Assembly: GCA_009377505.1 (NCBI GenBank)
Contig: WHTX01000007.1
Span: 1-39,058 of the forward strand
From: Acidimicrobiia bacterium
GTDB taxonomy: Bacteria; Actinomycetota; Acidimicrobiia; Acidimicrobiales; CAIXPF01
Direction: 5' to 3'
Length of the DNA: 39,058 bases
Positions 1-10,064 of this stretch are shown here, in pieces. The position numbers and the translations under genes were made by a program. Numbering within the stretch: position 1 is the stretch's first letter; every line of letters begins with the position of its first letter. The notes below the pieces were generated by a model. That model saw only the letters and a list, made by a program, of their open reading frames with translations. It ran no database searches and was not told the DNA's origin.

Positions 1-888
1 CTCGGCGCAGGGCTCGAAGACGACCACCTCGCTGCCGTGGCTGCGGACCGTGGCCAGCTCCTTGGCGAGCACGCTGCGGTGCCAGCCGCGGCGCACGGCC
101 GGGCCGCTCCACGAGGCGCGGGCGGCGTCGCTCGACATCGGGGCCACGACGACCACGAGGTCGAGGCCGAGGCCGGCGGCGAGGTCGGCGTTGGTGGTGG
201 ACCAGACGCCGCCGTCGACGAACTCGTCGCCGCCGACGCGCACGGGGGCGTACCAGCCGGGCACGGCGGCCGAGGCGGCGACCGCCTCGCCCACGTCGCC
301 GATCGGTAGGGCGTCCCGCCCGAACACGACCCGGCGCCCGTCGCCCGCCCGCACCGCGGTGACCCACAGCGGGGCGGCCGGCCAGTCCGCGTCGTGCACG
401 GCGCTGAGCCGGCGGCGCATGTCGTCATGGGTGCGCCGGCCGCGGGGCAGCGCCCCGGCGAGGGCGACGCCGGGCCGGGCCGGCCAGCGCAACAGGCCCC
501 GGGCGGCGAGGAGGGGGAAAGCCGGGACCTGGGAGGCAGCCACGTCGGGAACGGGGGGGACGGGCCCATGGTCGGCCACCGCGGCCTCGGCGCGGGCGTT
601 GAGGCGCTGGCCCGATTCGGACAGGGGACGGCCCTGGTAGAGCGCGAGCTGGTCGTCAGCGGAGAGCCCGCCCCGCAGCAGCGACGCCACCCCCGCCCCG
701 GCCGAGGTGCCGATGAGGAGGTCGGCCCGGCGAGCGTCCCAGCCGGTCACGGTCTCGAGGGCGGCGAGCGCGCCCACGTGGTAGGCCCAGCCCGGGACGC
801 CCCCGGCGCCGAGTACCACGCCGACGGAGCCGGGCGCGTCCGCCGGCGCCGCCTCCCGGCGCGGCGCGTCGGGCTGCTGGTGCGACAT
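1..888 (-). CDS. Patatin-like phospholipase family protein (3' end outside window)
   Basis: The frame opens at the ATG at 888 and runs without a stop to the window edge, giving 296 codons; the C-terminus is missing. It is read as a patatin/RssA-type serine acyl hydrolase acting on lipid esters. Visible motifs are a glycine-rich oxyanion segment (LGAGGVPGWAYHVG), the nucleophile elbow GTSAG (Ser nucleophile) and a later DGG (EFVDGGVWSTTNAD), which supplies the Asp of the patatin Ser-Asp dyad. No signal peptide is seen, so a cytoplasmic or membrane-peripheral location is likely. A GGGAG motif lies about 10 bases upstream of the ATG. The gene diverges from the cupredoxin gene with about 45 bases between them. 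The family is firm; substrate and physiological role are unknown. Confidence 0.85.
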   Translation of the reverse strand, partial: MSHQQPDAPRREAAPADAPGSVGVVLGAGGVPGWAYHVGALAALETVTGWDARRADLLIGTSAGAGVASLLRGGLSADDQLALYQGRPLSESGQRLNARAEAAVADHGPVPPVPDVAASQVPAFPLLAARGLLRWPARPGVALAGALPRGRRTHDDMRRRLSAVHDADWPAAPLWVTAVRAGDGRRVVFGRDALPIGDVGEAVAASAAVPGWYAPVRVGGDEFVDGGVWSTTNADLAAGLGLDLVVVVAPMSSDAARASWSGPAVRRGWHRSVLAKELATVRSHGSEVVVFEPCAE

Positions 889-932
889 GGCCCGATGCTC
901 CCACGGGGCCGACGACTCGGGGTAGTCGGCGG

Positions 933-1355
933 GTGCCGCGTAGCGTCAGCCACGCCGTGCCCGAGACCCCCCGCCTCCCCCGCGCGCTGGCCCGCTGGCG
1001 CCTCGCGCTGCCCCTCGGCCTCCTCGCCCTCTCTGCCGCGTCCTGTGGCGGGGACGACGCCCCCGAGCTGGGCTCGCCGCCGGCCGGGGACGTCACGATC
1101 ACCGCCGATGCCGCCACGTTCACCCCGGACGAGGTCGAGCTGCCCTCCGGGCGTGAGGTCGTGGTGGTGCTCGAGATCCAGGACGGCGGCCTCGCCCACA
1201 ACATCCACTTCCCCGACGTCAGCGGGGACCCCAAGACCCGCCTCGAGAAGGGGCCGCGGTACCAGACGCTCACCGTCGCCTTCGACGAGCCCGGCGAGTA
1301 CCGCTACGTCTGCGACCTGCACCCCACCATGCGGGGCGTGGCCGTCGCCACCTGA
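933..1355 (+). CDS. Cupredoxin-domain lipoprotein (blue-copper type)
   Basis: A 140-residue exported protein. Residues about 20-37 are a basic-then-hydrophobic signal (RWRLALPLGLLALSAASC) with a weak lipobox whose Cys would be residue 38, so a lipid-anchored extracytoplasmic location is likely. The rest is a plastocyanin/nitrosocyanin-like beta-barrel. Candidate type-1 copper ligands are His89 or His92 (AHNIHF), Cys127, His130 and Met133 (YVCDLHPTM). This Cys-x2-His-x2-Met spacing is the usual cupredoxin pattern. The probable role is single-electron transfer or copper binding. The GTG at 933 is the first start; the GTG at 957 would still keep the whole signal and may be the true one. It converges on lhr. 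Confidence 0.85.
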   Translation: MPRSVSHAVPETPRLPRALARWRLALPLGLLALSAASCGGDDAPELGSPPAGDVTITADAATFTPDEVELPSGREVVVVLEIQDGGLAHNIHFPDVSGDPKTRLEKGPRYQTLTVAFDEPGEYRYVCDLHPTMRGVAVAT

Positions 1356-1392
1356 GCGGGCGATGGGGTGGGCAGTGGTGGTGGCGCGGCCT

Positions 1393-4300
1393 TCAGCGTC
1401 GCAGCCGCAGGACCAGGCCCTTGTAGCTGTCCTCGAAGCCGGCCTCCCGTAGCACGGCCGCCTGGGGAGAGGCGCCGACCTGCTCCCCGTCGACCTTGGT
1501 GACCTGGACCTGTCGCGCCCGGCCCCGCTCGAGGAGCGCCCGCAGGGCGGCCGGCCAACCGGGGTGCTCGGCGGCGGCGGGGAAGGTCAGCAGGCTGCGC
1601 CCGCCCCGTTCGAGGTAGGCCACGGCGTCCCCGGCGACGAGCACCACGTGGGCGCCGGTGGCCCGGGCCGGGCGCCCCGCGCTCTGCGGCCAGGGCAGCG
1701 AGGCGCCGTAGGGCTGGGCGGGGTCGGTCGCGGCCAACAGCAGCGGCGCCGCGTCGTCGGCGGCGTCCCGGGCCCGGCGGAGCCGGTCGACGGCGCCGGC
1801 GAGGGCGAACTGGGCGGCCCCGAGCCCGTCCACGAAATAGCCGCGGCGCACCTGGCCGCGCTCCTCGAGCGCCTTGAGCACGGGGTAGACGCCGGCGAAG
1901 CCCCCCTCCGCGCCTTCGCCCAGGGCAGCTTCGCGGGTCAGCACGCCGTAGCGCTCCAGCAGCTGGAGCGCCCGGGCGTGGGCGACCTCGGTGGCGGAGG
2001 GGACGGGCTCGAGCAGGGGGGCGACGAGCGACCAGCGCCCCGCGCCGGCCGGTGGGCCGAGGCGGGCCAGGCGGCCCGGCCGGGGACGGCGCGCCTTGCT
2101 GCCCTTGGCCGGCGACCTCGCCGTGGCGCCCCGGGTGAAGGCGCGCAGCGGGGCGAGGGAGTCGTTGGTGACGTAGCCCGCCCACACCAGGTCCCACAGG
2201 GCGACGAGCACGCTCTGGTCGTCGTAGGGGGCCCCGGCGCGGCTCACCGCGGCCACCAGGTCGGCCCAGAAGGAGGCGCCCCGGTGGTCGAGGTGCTCGA
2301 GGAGGGCTGCGTGGGCCGGCCCGTCCGGCGGGCCATCGAGCGGGCGGGGCACGAGCAGGGCGGCGTGGTCCCGGAAGGCGAGGCGCACCCGGCCGTCGGT
2401 CGAGCCGATGGCCCCGGCGCCCACCCACACCACGTCCCCTGCGGTGCAGAGCACGTCGAGGTCGGCGGGGCGGAGGTCGCCGACGCGGGCGGCGAGCACG
2501 TCGGCCTCGAGCACCGAGGCGGGGACGGGCGCGCCCTGCAGCACGCCGAGGACTTCCACGAGGCCGTCGAGGCCCTTGGCCGTGCCCCCCACCCCCTGCC
2601 AGGCGGGCAGGAAGCGGGCGAGGGCGCGCTGGCTGACGGGCTCGACCTCGCGGCGCAGCACGGCGAGCGAGCGGCGCCGTAGCTGGCGCAGCACGTCGAC
2701 GTCGCACCACTCGCGCTCGCTCCCGCCGGGCCGGAACTCGCCCCGCACCACCCGACCCTGGGTCTCGAGCGCCTCGAGGGCGGCTCGCACCCCCTCGGCG
2801 GCGAGGCCGAAGCGGGCGCCGCACTGGGCGGCGAGGAAGGGCCCGTGGGTCCGGCCGAAGCGGGCCACGAGCTCGACGAGGGGGTCGGCCACGTGCGTTG
2901 TGAAGGCGGCGGGCAGGCCCAGGGGCAGGGCGACGCCGAGGGCGTCCCGCAGGCGGCCGGCGTCTTCCGCCGCCACCAGGTGCACGTCGCCCACGAGGGG
3001 CACCTCGATGACCCGCCGGTCGGCGACGAGGGCGGCGACCCATGCCGTGACCTCGTCGGGCTCGGCCCGGCAGCGGGCGTCGACCTCGTGGCGGGTGAGG
3101 GGCCCGAGGCGGCGCAGCACGTCCCACAGGTCCTCGCCGTGGCGGGCCTGGCGCCGCTCGACGAGGCACTGCAGCTCGAGCTCGAGGTCGTGGAGGGCGC
3201 CGGCGTCGAGCAGGTCCCGCAGCTCCTCGGCGCCCATCAGGTCGCGCAGCAGGTCGCGGTCGAGGGCGAGGGCGGCGGCCCGGCGCTCGGCCAGGGGGGC
3301 GTCGCCCTCGTACATGTAGACGGCTACCCAGTCGAAGAGCAGCGAGGCGGCGAAGGGCGAGGCCTTGGCCGTGTCGACGGCCACGACCCGCACCCGGCGC
3401 GAGCGCAGGTCGGTCAGCACCTGGCGCAGGGCGGGCAGGTCGAAGACATCGTTGAGGCACTCCCGTGTCGTCTCCAGCAGCAACGGGAAGGCCGGGTACT
3501 TGGCCGCGGTGCGCAGCAGGTCGGCCGCCCGTTGGCGCTGCTGCCACAGCGGCGTGCGCTGGTCGGGCCGGCGACGGGGCAGCAGGAGCGCCCGGGCCGC
3601 GCACTCCCGGAAGCGGGAGGCGAAGAGCGCCGTGCCCGGCAGCTCGGACACCACCAGCTCGGCGACCTCGTCGGGGTCGATGGCCAACAGCTCGAGGGGG
3701 AGGCGGTCGACGGACTCGGGCAGGCGCAGCACGATGCCGTCGTCGGACCACATGAGCTCGACGTCGACGCCCCAGGCCTCGTGCAGGAGGTGGCGCAGCG
3801 CCATGCCCCAAGGGGCGTGGACCTGGGCGCCGAAGGGGGAGAGCACGCACACCCGCCAGTCGCCGATCTCGTCGCGGAAGCGCTCGACCACGATCGTGCG
3901 GTCGTCGGGCACGACGCCGGTGGCCTCGGCCTGCTCGTCGAGGTAGCGCAGCAGGTTGGCCGCCGCCCAGCCGTCGAGGGCGTTGCGGTCGCGCAGCCGG
4001 GCCACCGCCTCGGCCTCGGGCAGGGCCCGCACCTCCCGCACGAAGGCGCCCATGGCCTGGCCGAGCTCGAGGGGCCGGCCCGGCCCGTCGCCGTGCCAGA
4101 AGGGCATCTTGCCGGGCTGGCCGGGGGCGGGGGTGACGACGACCCGCTCGAAGGTGATCTCCTCGATTCGCCACGTCGACGCCCCGAGCAGGAACGTCTC
4201 GCCGGGGCGGGACTCGTAGACCATCTCCTCGTCGAGCTCGCCGACCCGGGTGCCGTCGGGCAGGAACACCCCGAAGAGGCCCCGGTCGGGGATGGTGCCC

Positions 4301-5906
4301 GGGTTCGTGACGGCCAGTCGTTGGGCGCCGGGGCGGGCCTTGGCCACGTCGCCCACCCGGTCCCAGACGACCCGGGGCCGCAGCTCGGCGAACTCGTCCG
4401 ACGGGTAGCGCCCGGAGAGCATGTCGAGCACGCCGGCGAGCTGTTCGTCGGACAGCTCGGCGAAGTTGGCCGCGCCCCGGACGACGTCGGTGAGCTCGGC
4501 CACGGGCACGTCCTCGACCGAGACCATGGCCACGATGTGCTGGGCGAGCACGTCGAGGGGGTTGCGGGGGTAGCGGGTCGCCTCGATCTCGCCGCGCTGC
4601 ATGCGGTCGACCACCACCGCGGCCTCGAGCAGGTCGGCCCGGTGCTTGGGGAACAGCTTGCCCCGGCTCGGCTCGCCGACCTGGTGGCCGGCCCGCCCGA
4701 CCCGCTGCAGGCCCCGGGAGACGGCGCCGGGCGACTCGACCTGCACGACGAGGTCGACGGCGCCCATGTCGATGCCCAGCTCGAGGGAGGAGGTGGCCAC
4801 GAGGCCCCGCAGGCGGCCCGTCTTGAGGTCGTCCTCTATGAGCAGGCGCCGCTCCCGCGACAGCGAGCCGTGGTGAGCCTTGACCAGCTCGTGAGCCTCG
4901 TCGGCGGACGAGGTGCCGTCGTTCTCGCCGCCTCGGCTCTCGCCCCCCGCAGCGATCTCGTTGAGGCGGGATGCCAGGCGCTCGGCGCCCCGGCGGGCGT
5001 TGACGAAGATGATCGTCGAGCGGTGGGCCTCGACGAGCTCGACGAGGCGGGGGTGCATGGCCGGCCAGATCGAGCGACGGGCCGGGCGCCCGGTGGCCTC
5101 GTCTGACGCGGGCTCGTCGGTGGCCGCACCGAGGGCGCCGAGGTCCTCGACGGGGACGACCACCTCCAGCTCGAGCTGCTTGGACACGCCGGCGTCCACG
5201 ACGGTGACGGGCCGGGGGCGCGCCCGGCCCCGGCCGCCGGGCGGCGCCGACGGCACGTCCATGCCGCCCAGGTAGCGGGCGATCTCGTCGAGGGGGCGCT
5301 GGGTGGCCGAGAGCCCGATGCGCTGGGGCGGGCGGTCGGCCAGGCGAGCCAGCCGCTCGAGGGAGATGGCCAGGTGGGCGCCCCGCTTGGTGGCGGCGAG
5401 GGCGTGGATCTCGTCGACGATGACGGCCTCGACGTTGCGCAGCGTCTCCCGGGCTCTCGACGTCAACATGAGGTAGAGGGACTCGGGCGTGGTGATGAGG
5501 ATGTCCGGCGGGTGGCGTAGCAGCGTGCGGCGCAGGTCGGCCGGGGTGTCTCCCGTGCGCACGCCGACGGTGGGCACGTGGATGGCGCTGCCCAGGCGCT
5601 CGGCGTGGCGGGCCATGCCGGCCAGGGGCGCCCGCAGGTTCCTGTCCACGTCGACGGCGAGCGCCCGGAGGGGGGAGAGGTAGACCACGCGGGTGCGCCG
5701 TCCGCGCTCGGGGACCGGGGAGGTGGCCAGGCGGTCGATGCCCCAGAGGAAGGCGGTCAGCGTCTTGCCCGAGCCGGTGGGGGCGAGGATCAAGGTGTGC
5801 TGGCCAGCGGCGATGGCCGGCCAGCCCTGGCTCTGGGCCCTGGTGGGCGCGGCGAAGGTGGCGTCGAACCAGGCCCGGGTGGCTCGGAGAAGAGGTCGAG
5901 TGCCAC
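1393..5906 (-). CDS. lhr: Lhr-like large ATP-dependent helicase, with one apparent frameshift near the 5' end
   Basis: A superfamily 2 helicase of the Lhr type, about 1,504 residues once one missing base is allowed for, which is normal for actinobacterial Lhr. Motifs in order: Walker A APTGSGKT (about residues 42-49), DEIH box (about 165-168), LSATQ, the second RecA domain with AHHGSLSRERR and LELGIDMGAVD, and VGRAGHQ. A DEAD-associated/winged-helix region and a long C-terminal domain follow. It probably unwinds DNA or RNA:DNA hybrids in DNA repair. The open frame containing the motifs has no ATG, GTG or TTG before the TTG at 5793 inside motif I. A GTG at 5906 encodes the expected family N-terminus (VALDLFSE) in another frame. 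The two join if one base is missing near 5880-5882, giving TRAWFDATFAAPT. Confidence 0.9.
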
Positions 5907-6073
5907 GGTGGTCCGAAGGTACTCAGGTGGTGTGACGCTTCACTGGGGGCGGGCCTGCCGTGGGGCCGGCACGCTGGGCGCCGGGCCGGCGGAGCCGCAC
6001 GTTGACGTCCGTCACACCGGGGCGGATGCTCGCTTTCACGGGGCCGAGGGGCCCTGCCGTGGGGGAGGTGGCC

Positions 6074-7234
6074 ATGCCCGCAGTGACGGTTTCCATCGAC
6101 GACGTGCTGCGCACCGCCGTGGAGTCGGGCGACGCCTTCGGGGTGGTCGCCACGGCCGCCGACGAGGACGGCCCCGTCTACGAGGGCGCATTCGGCCTGC
6201 GGTCCGCCGACAGCGACGACCCGATGCGGCCCGACTCGATGCTCCGCATCGCCTCGATGACGAAGATGGTCACCACCACCGCCGCGCTGCAGCAGGTGGA
6301 GCGCGGCGCCTTCGGCCTCGACGACCCCGTCGACACGATCCTGCCCGCCTTCGCCGACCTCGGGGTCCTCGACGGTTGGGAGGGCGGCACGCCGCGCCTC
6401 CGCCCGCCCGCATCCCGGGCCACGGTCCGCCAGCTCATGAGCCACACGTCGGGCCTGTCGTACTGGTTCTGGAACGAGGGCACGGCCCGCTACCAGGAGG
6501 CCACGGGGCTGCCCGACATCTTGAGCGGCCTCGACGCCGCCTTCGTCAGCCCCCTCGCCTGCGACCCCGGCACGCGCTTCGAGTACGGCATCAACACCGA
6601 CTGGCTGGGCAAGGCCGTCGAGGCGGCCAGCGGGCAGTCCCTCGACGCCTACCTCGCCGAGCACGTCACCGGCCCGCTCGGGATGCTCGACACGACGGTG
6701 CGGATGGACGCCGAGCAGCGTGCCCGTTCCGTGCCCGTCCACGTGCGGGGCGAGGACGGCGGTTTCGAGGTCACCGAGCTGGACTGGGCCCAGGAGCCCG
6801 AGTTCTGGGGCGGTGGGCACGCCCTCTACTCGACGGCCCTCGACTACCTGCGCTTCCAGCGGATGCTGCTCGGCGGGGGCGCCCTCGAGGGCGAGCGCGT
6901 GCTCGGCCAGGAGCTGGTGGACGAGGCGTTCCGCAACCAGATCGGCGAGCTCTTCTTCGAGCCCGTCACCACAGTGCGGCCCGACCTGAGCCTCGACGTG
7001 GACCTCGGGCCGGGCCAGAAGTTCGGCCTCGGGCTGCTGCTCAACACGCTGGAGCAGCCGGGCATGCGGGCGGCGGGGAGCGGCGCCTGGGCCGGCATCT
7101 TCAACTCCCACTTCTGGGTGGACCGGGCGAACGGGCTGACCGGGGCGATCTACCTGCAGCTCCTGCCCTTCTTCGACCCCCGGTCCACCCAGCTCTACGG
7201 CGATTTCGAGAAGGCGGTGTACGCCTCGCGGTGA
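6074..7234 (+). CDS. Serine hydrolase of the class C beta-lactamase / EstB family
   Basis: A 386-residue protein with the SxxK catalytic signature at Ser61-Met-Thr-Lys64 (RIASMTKM). A Tyr at about 171 (FEYGIN) stands where the YxN tyrosine lies in this fold. The KTG-like third motif is replaced by a glycine-rich stretch near the C-terminus (GSGAWAGIF), as in esterase members. It is therefore more likely an esterase or peptidase than a resistance beta-lactamase. No signal peptide is seen. The ATG at 6074 is chosen because GGGGGAGGTG lies just upstream; longer starts back to 5960 add a poorly structured extension. The MFS gene follows 89 bases downstream on the same strand, so co-transcription is possible. 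Confidence 0.85.
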   Translation: MPAVTVSIDDVLRTAVESGDAFGVVATAADEDGPVYEGAFGLRSADSDDPMRPDSMLRIASMTKMVTTTAALQQVERGAFGLDDPVDTILPAFADLGVLDGWEGGTPRLRPPASRATVRQLMSHTSGLSYWFWNEGTARYQEATGLPDILSGLDAAFVSPLACDPGTRFEYGINTDWLGKAVEAASGQSLDAYLAEHVTGPLGMLDTTVRMDAEQRARSVPVHVRGEDGGFEVTELDWAQEPEFWGGGHALYSTALDYLRFQRMLLGGGALEGERVLGQELVDEAFRNQIGELFFEPVTTVRPDLSLDVDLGPGQKFGLGLLLNTLEQPGMRAAGSGAWAGIFNSHFWVDRANGLTGAIYLQLLPFFDPRSTQLYGDFEKAVYASR

Positions 7235-7323
7235 CCCACGCCCGCCCCCCTGGCCGGCGGGTGGGCCGAGCACCACCGCGCCCCGGTACGCTCCGCTGCA
7301 GCCAACCGGGGGGACGACGAAGG

Positions 7324-8577
7324 ATGACATTGGGGACGGCGCGCGCCGGAGGCGAGGTGGCTCGCCCGGAGCGGCCGGGCATGTTCGCCGCGCTCTCCGT
7401 GCCGAGCTACCCGTCCATCCTCCTGGCCGGCTGGTTCTGGGGGATCTGCCGCTGGGGGGTGAGCTTCCTCGGCGCCTACCTGGCCAACTCCATGACGGGC
7501 TCTGCCCGGTTGGTGCAGCTCACCGGGGTGGCGATGTGGGCGCCGCTGCTCATGGGCGGGGTGCTCGGGGGCGTCATCTCGGACCGCTTCGACCGGCGCC
7601 GCACGGTCATCGCCCAGTTCGTCGTCCTCGTCCCCCTGGCCGCGGCCATGGGCGTCGCCGGGCTGGCCGACCGCATCGAGCTGTGGATGGTCTACGTCTT
7701 CCTCGTGGCCGTGGGCATCGGCTGGGTCGCCGACATGACCAGCCGCCGGGCGATCATCTACGACCTGGTCGGGCCGTCCCGGCTCGACAACGCCATGGCC
7801 CTCGAGTCGCTGAGCTCGTCGACCGGGCTGGTCCTCGGGGCCCTCGTCGGGGGGTCGGCCATCGAGGCGGTGGGGACCGGGGCCGCCTACCTGTGCATCG
7901 CCGGGCTGGGGCTGGTGGCGCTCGTGCTGTTCGCCCGCGTGCCCCGCGTCCCGAGGACCACGGCGGCGCGGGCCGAGTCGGGGCTCGTGGCCATGCGGGC
8001 CGGGTTCCGCCTGCTCCGCACGGAGCGGGCGCTCGTCAGCGTGCTCGGAGTCACCGCGGTGGTGAACTTCTTCTTCTTCGCTTTCACCCCCCTCGTCCAG
8101 GTCGTCGCCACCGACCTCGGGGTCGGCGCCTTCCTGACCGGCGTCCTCGCGTCCATGGTGGGCTTCGGCATGATGGCCGGGTCGTCTTTCGTGGCCCGCA
8201 ACCAGCCCCACCGCCGGGGGCGCGTCTACGTGACGGGATCGGCGATGGCGCTGGTCCTGCTCGTCCCCTTCGCCCTGTCGCCCTGGTTCGTGACCGCGGC
8301 ATTGAGCCTCGTCGTGGCGGCCACGGGCATGGGCCTCTTCGGCTCGACGCAGAGCACCTTGGTGATGACCGCCGTCGCCCCCGAGCTGCGAGGCCGGGCA
8401 CTCGGCCTGCTCAGCACGGCCATCGGCGTGCTGCCCATCGGCATGATCACCCTCGGCGAGCTGGCCGAGGCGGTGGGCGCCCGAGCCGCCATCGTCACCT
8501 CGGCGGTGACGGGCGGGCTGGCCCTCGTGTGCTGGCTGCTCTACCGGCCCGACGTGGCCCGCATGACCACGGACTGA
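7324..8577 (+). CDS. MFS transporter (major facilitator superfamily efflux type)
   Basis: A 417-residue integral membrane protein with about 10-12 hydrophobic segments. It carries the MFS cytoplasmic loop between TM2 and TM3 (GGVISDRFDRRRTV, a motif-A variant with the D-R-x-x-R-R pattern). It resembles the multidrug-efflux-like MFS branch (DHA3/enterobactin-exporter type). The ATG at 7324 follows a purine-rich stretch (GGGGGGACGACGAAGG). It lies downstream of the serine hydrolase on the same strand. Its last 83 bases overlap the 3' end of the convergent Fic gene. The substrate cannot be told from sequence. Confidence 0.85.
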   Translation: MTLGTARAGGEVARPERPGMFAALSVPSYPSILLAGWFWGICRWGVSFLGAYLANSMTGSARLVQLTGVAMWAPLLMGGVLGGVISDRFDRRRTVIAQFVVLVPLAAAMGVAGLADRIELWMVYVFLVAVGIGWVADMTSRRAIIYDLVGPSRLDNAMALESLSSSTGLVLGALVGGSAIEAVGTGAAYLCIAGLGLVALVLFARVPRVPRTTAARAESGLVAMRAGFRLLRTERALVSVLGVTAVVNFFFFAFTPLVQVVATDLGVGAFLTGVLASMVGFGMMAGSSFVARNQPHRRGRVYVTGSAMALVLLVPFALSPWFVTAALSLVVAATGMGLFGSTQSTLVMTAVAPELRGRALGLLSTAIGVLPIGMITLGELAEAVGARAAIVTSAVTGGLALVCWLLYRPDVARMTTD

Positions 8578-9880
8578 CGCTGCGGCGCGGGCTGCACCGT
8601 TCAGGAGCCAGGGGACGCGCCGGGACCGGTCGGACCGGGGCGGCGGCGACCGTGTCTCCCGTGGGGCTGGCGAGCGCCCGTTCGAGGCCGGTGAACAGGT
8701 CGAGGACGTCGGTCGCCTCGAACACCCGGTAGCGCTGGCGGCCGATGTTCCGCTGCCGGAGGATCCCGGCATCGGCGAGGGCCGTGACGGCGTCGGCGGT
8801 GCGGGCCTTGGAGCGGCCGATGAGGCGGCTGGCGGACTCGACGCTCACGACCGGTGCTCCCGGCAGGGCGCGCACGAGGAGGTCCGAGCCGGAGTTGGCT
8901 CGGACCCGGCCGAGTTGGTGGCGCCAGCGGCTCGTCATGACGTCGATCTCGTTGGCGTAGCGCTCGGCGTCGAGGCAGGCACGCTGGGTCGCGGTGGCGA
9001 AGACCCGAAGCCACTCGGCAGCGGCAGCCGAGCGCTCGGGGCTGTCGGCCGGGGTGAGGTGGCGGAACCCCGTGAGCCCGGTGATGTAGGTGCGGGACCA
9101 CGTGGCGAGGACGAGGCTGATCGGCGGGACGAACTTCGGCGCGAGCCCGCGGCGGCGGAGCACTACGTGGATGAGCGCGCGGCCGGTCCTGCCGTTGCCG
9201 TCGGCGAAGGGGTGGATCGTCTCGAACTGGGCGTGGGCCAGGGCGGCCTGGACGAGCGGTGAGTGGTCGTCGCCGTTGACGTAGGTGAGCAGGTCATCCA
9301 GCAGAGCGGGGACGCGATCCGGAGGCGGTGGGACGAAGGCGGCGCGGCAAGGGTCGTAGGAGTTGCCGCCGATCCAGTTCTGCTCGGTGCGGGCCCGGCC
9401 GCCCAGCTGCAGTGTGGCCGACCGGTCCATCAGTGTCTGGTGGATGGCGAGCAGGTCGTAGAGGTCGAAGTCGTCCGGCGTCGACGCCCGCTCGACAGCC
9501 AACTGCATGGCAGCGATGTTGCCGAGCACCTCGACGGCGACCTGGTCGCCGGTGTCACCGCCCCGGGCGAGCGCGACCTCGGCTCCGATCAGGCGACGGG
9601 TACCGGCCGCGAGCCCCTCGATCATCGAGGACCCGACGGACTCGGCACGCAGGAGGAACCGGGCGAGGCCCTCGAGGCTGACGTGCGAGGTGCCGGCGTC
9701 GTTCAGTTGGTGGACGGCGTATTCTGCGTCGGCGATATCAGCCGCGATGTCGGCGGGTATGGCGAGCCCCCAGCCGAGGAGCGGGTCCGGCACGTATGCG
9801 TCGTAGTCACAACCCTGCCGCTCCCGGCGGCTCATGCCGTCGAACCGGGCGGTCCAGTGGTACCGCAACTGCGTCGCCAT
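8495..9880 (-). CDS. Fic family protein AMP-transferase (class II, self-inhibited)
   Basis: A 461-residue Fic protein that would transfer AMP (or another nucleotide moiety) to target hydroxyl groups. The catalytic motif HPFADGNGRTGR starts at His223. An N-terminal inhibitory helix motif of the form (S/T)xxxE(G/N) is present as SSMIEG at 84-89, so this is the class II arrangement in which the inhibitory Glu lies in the same chain. A C-terminal winged-helix segment follows (GRSKARTADAVTALADAG), common in chromosomal Fic proteins and possibly DNA-binding. GGAG lies before the ATG. The last 40 or so residues are Arg/Pro-rich, probably read-through beyond the conserved end into DNA antisense to the MFS gene. 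No partner antitoxin gene is adjacent. Confidence 0.92.
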   Translation of the reverse strand: MATQLRYHWTARFDGMSRRERQGCDYDAYVPDPLLGWGLAIPADIAADIADAEYAVHQLNDAGTSHVSLEGLARFLLRAESVGSSMIEGLAAGTRRLIGAEVALARGGDTGDQVAVEVLGNIAAMQLAVERASTPDDFDLYDLLAIHQTLMDRSATLQLGGRARTEQNWIGGNSYDPCRAAFVPPPPDRVPALLDDLLTYVNGDDHSPLVQAALAHAQFETIHPFADGNGRTGRALIHVVLRRRGLAPKFVPPISLVLATWSRTYITGLTGFRHLTPADSPERSAAAAEWLRVFATATQRACLDAERYANEIDVMTSRWRHQLGRVRANSGSDLLVRALPGAPVVSVESASRLIGRSKARTADAVTALADAGILRQRNIGRQRYRVFEATDVLDLFTGLERALASPTGDTVAAAPVRPVPARPLAPERCSPRRSVSPWSCGPRRAGRAASTRGPARPSPPR

Positions 9881-9907
9881 CCATCTCCTACGTTCCGGTT
9901 CTCCAAC

Positions 9908-9927
9908 AACCGTAACTTAGACGGGTT
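9908..9927. promoter_or_regulatory. Imperfect inverted repeat upstream of the Fic gene
   Basis: AACCGT (9908-9913) faces ACGGGTT (9921-9927) across an AT-rich 7-base spacer, 28 bases upstream of the Fic start. The placement would suit an operator or autoregulatory site for the winged-helix Fic protein, but that is inference. The rest of 9881-10064 shows no gene. Confidence 0.25.
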
Positions 9928-10064
9928 GAACCCCAGGATCTTCATGGCTCCGCTTCAGCTGGGACCGGGTGCTCTCACGGCCACGGCGATGGTCGCTTCA
10001 GCCGGCCGCGCCCCGCTGCTGCTGAAGGGCCGTAGGTCGCCACGCGTTGATGGTCAGCGCCGCG

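Noticed and set aside
2845-5106. A 753-codon plus-strand frame antisense to lhr
   Set aside because: Composition is Gly/Val/Glu/His-rich without motifs. It is fully antisense to the helicase.
5578-7323. The 5' part of the long plus frame that ends with the MFS gene
   Set aside because: Only the part from 7324 on is the transporter. The upstream part is low-complexity Arg/Gly-rich and out of frame with the serine hydrolase.
1304-7330. A 2,008-codon open frame on the minus strand across lhr and the serine hydrolase
   Set aside because: It is an Arg/Pro/Ala-rich shadow of lhr in another frame, with no domains and crossing two real genes. Long shadow frames are expected at this GC content.
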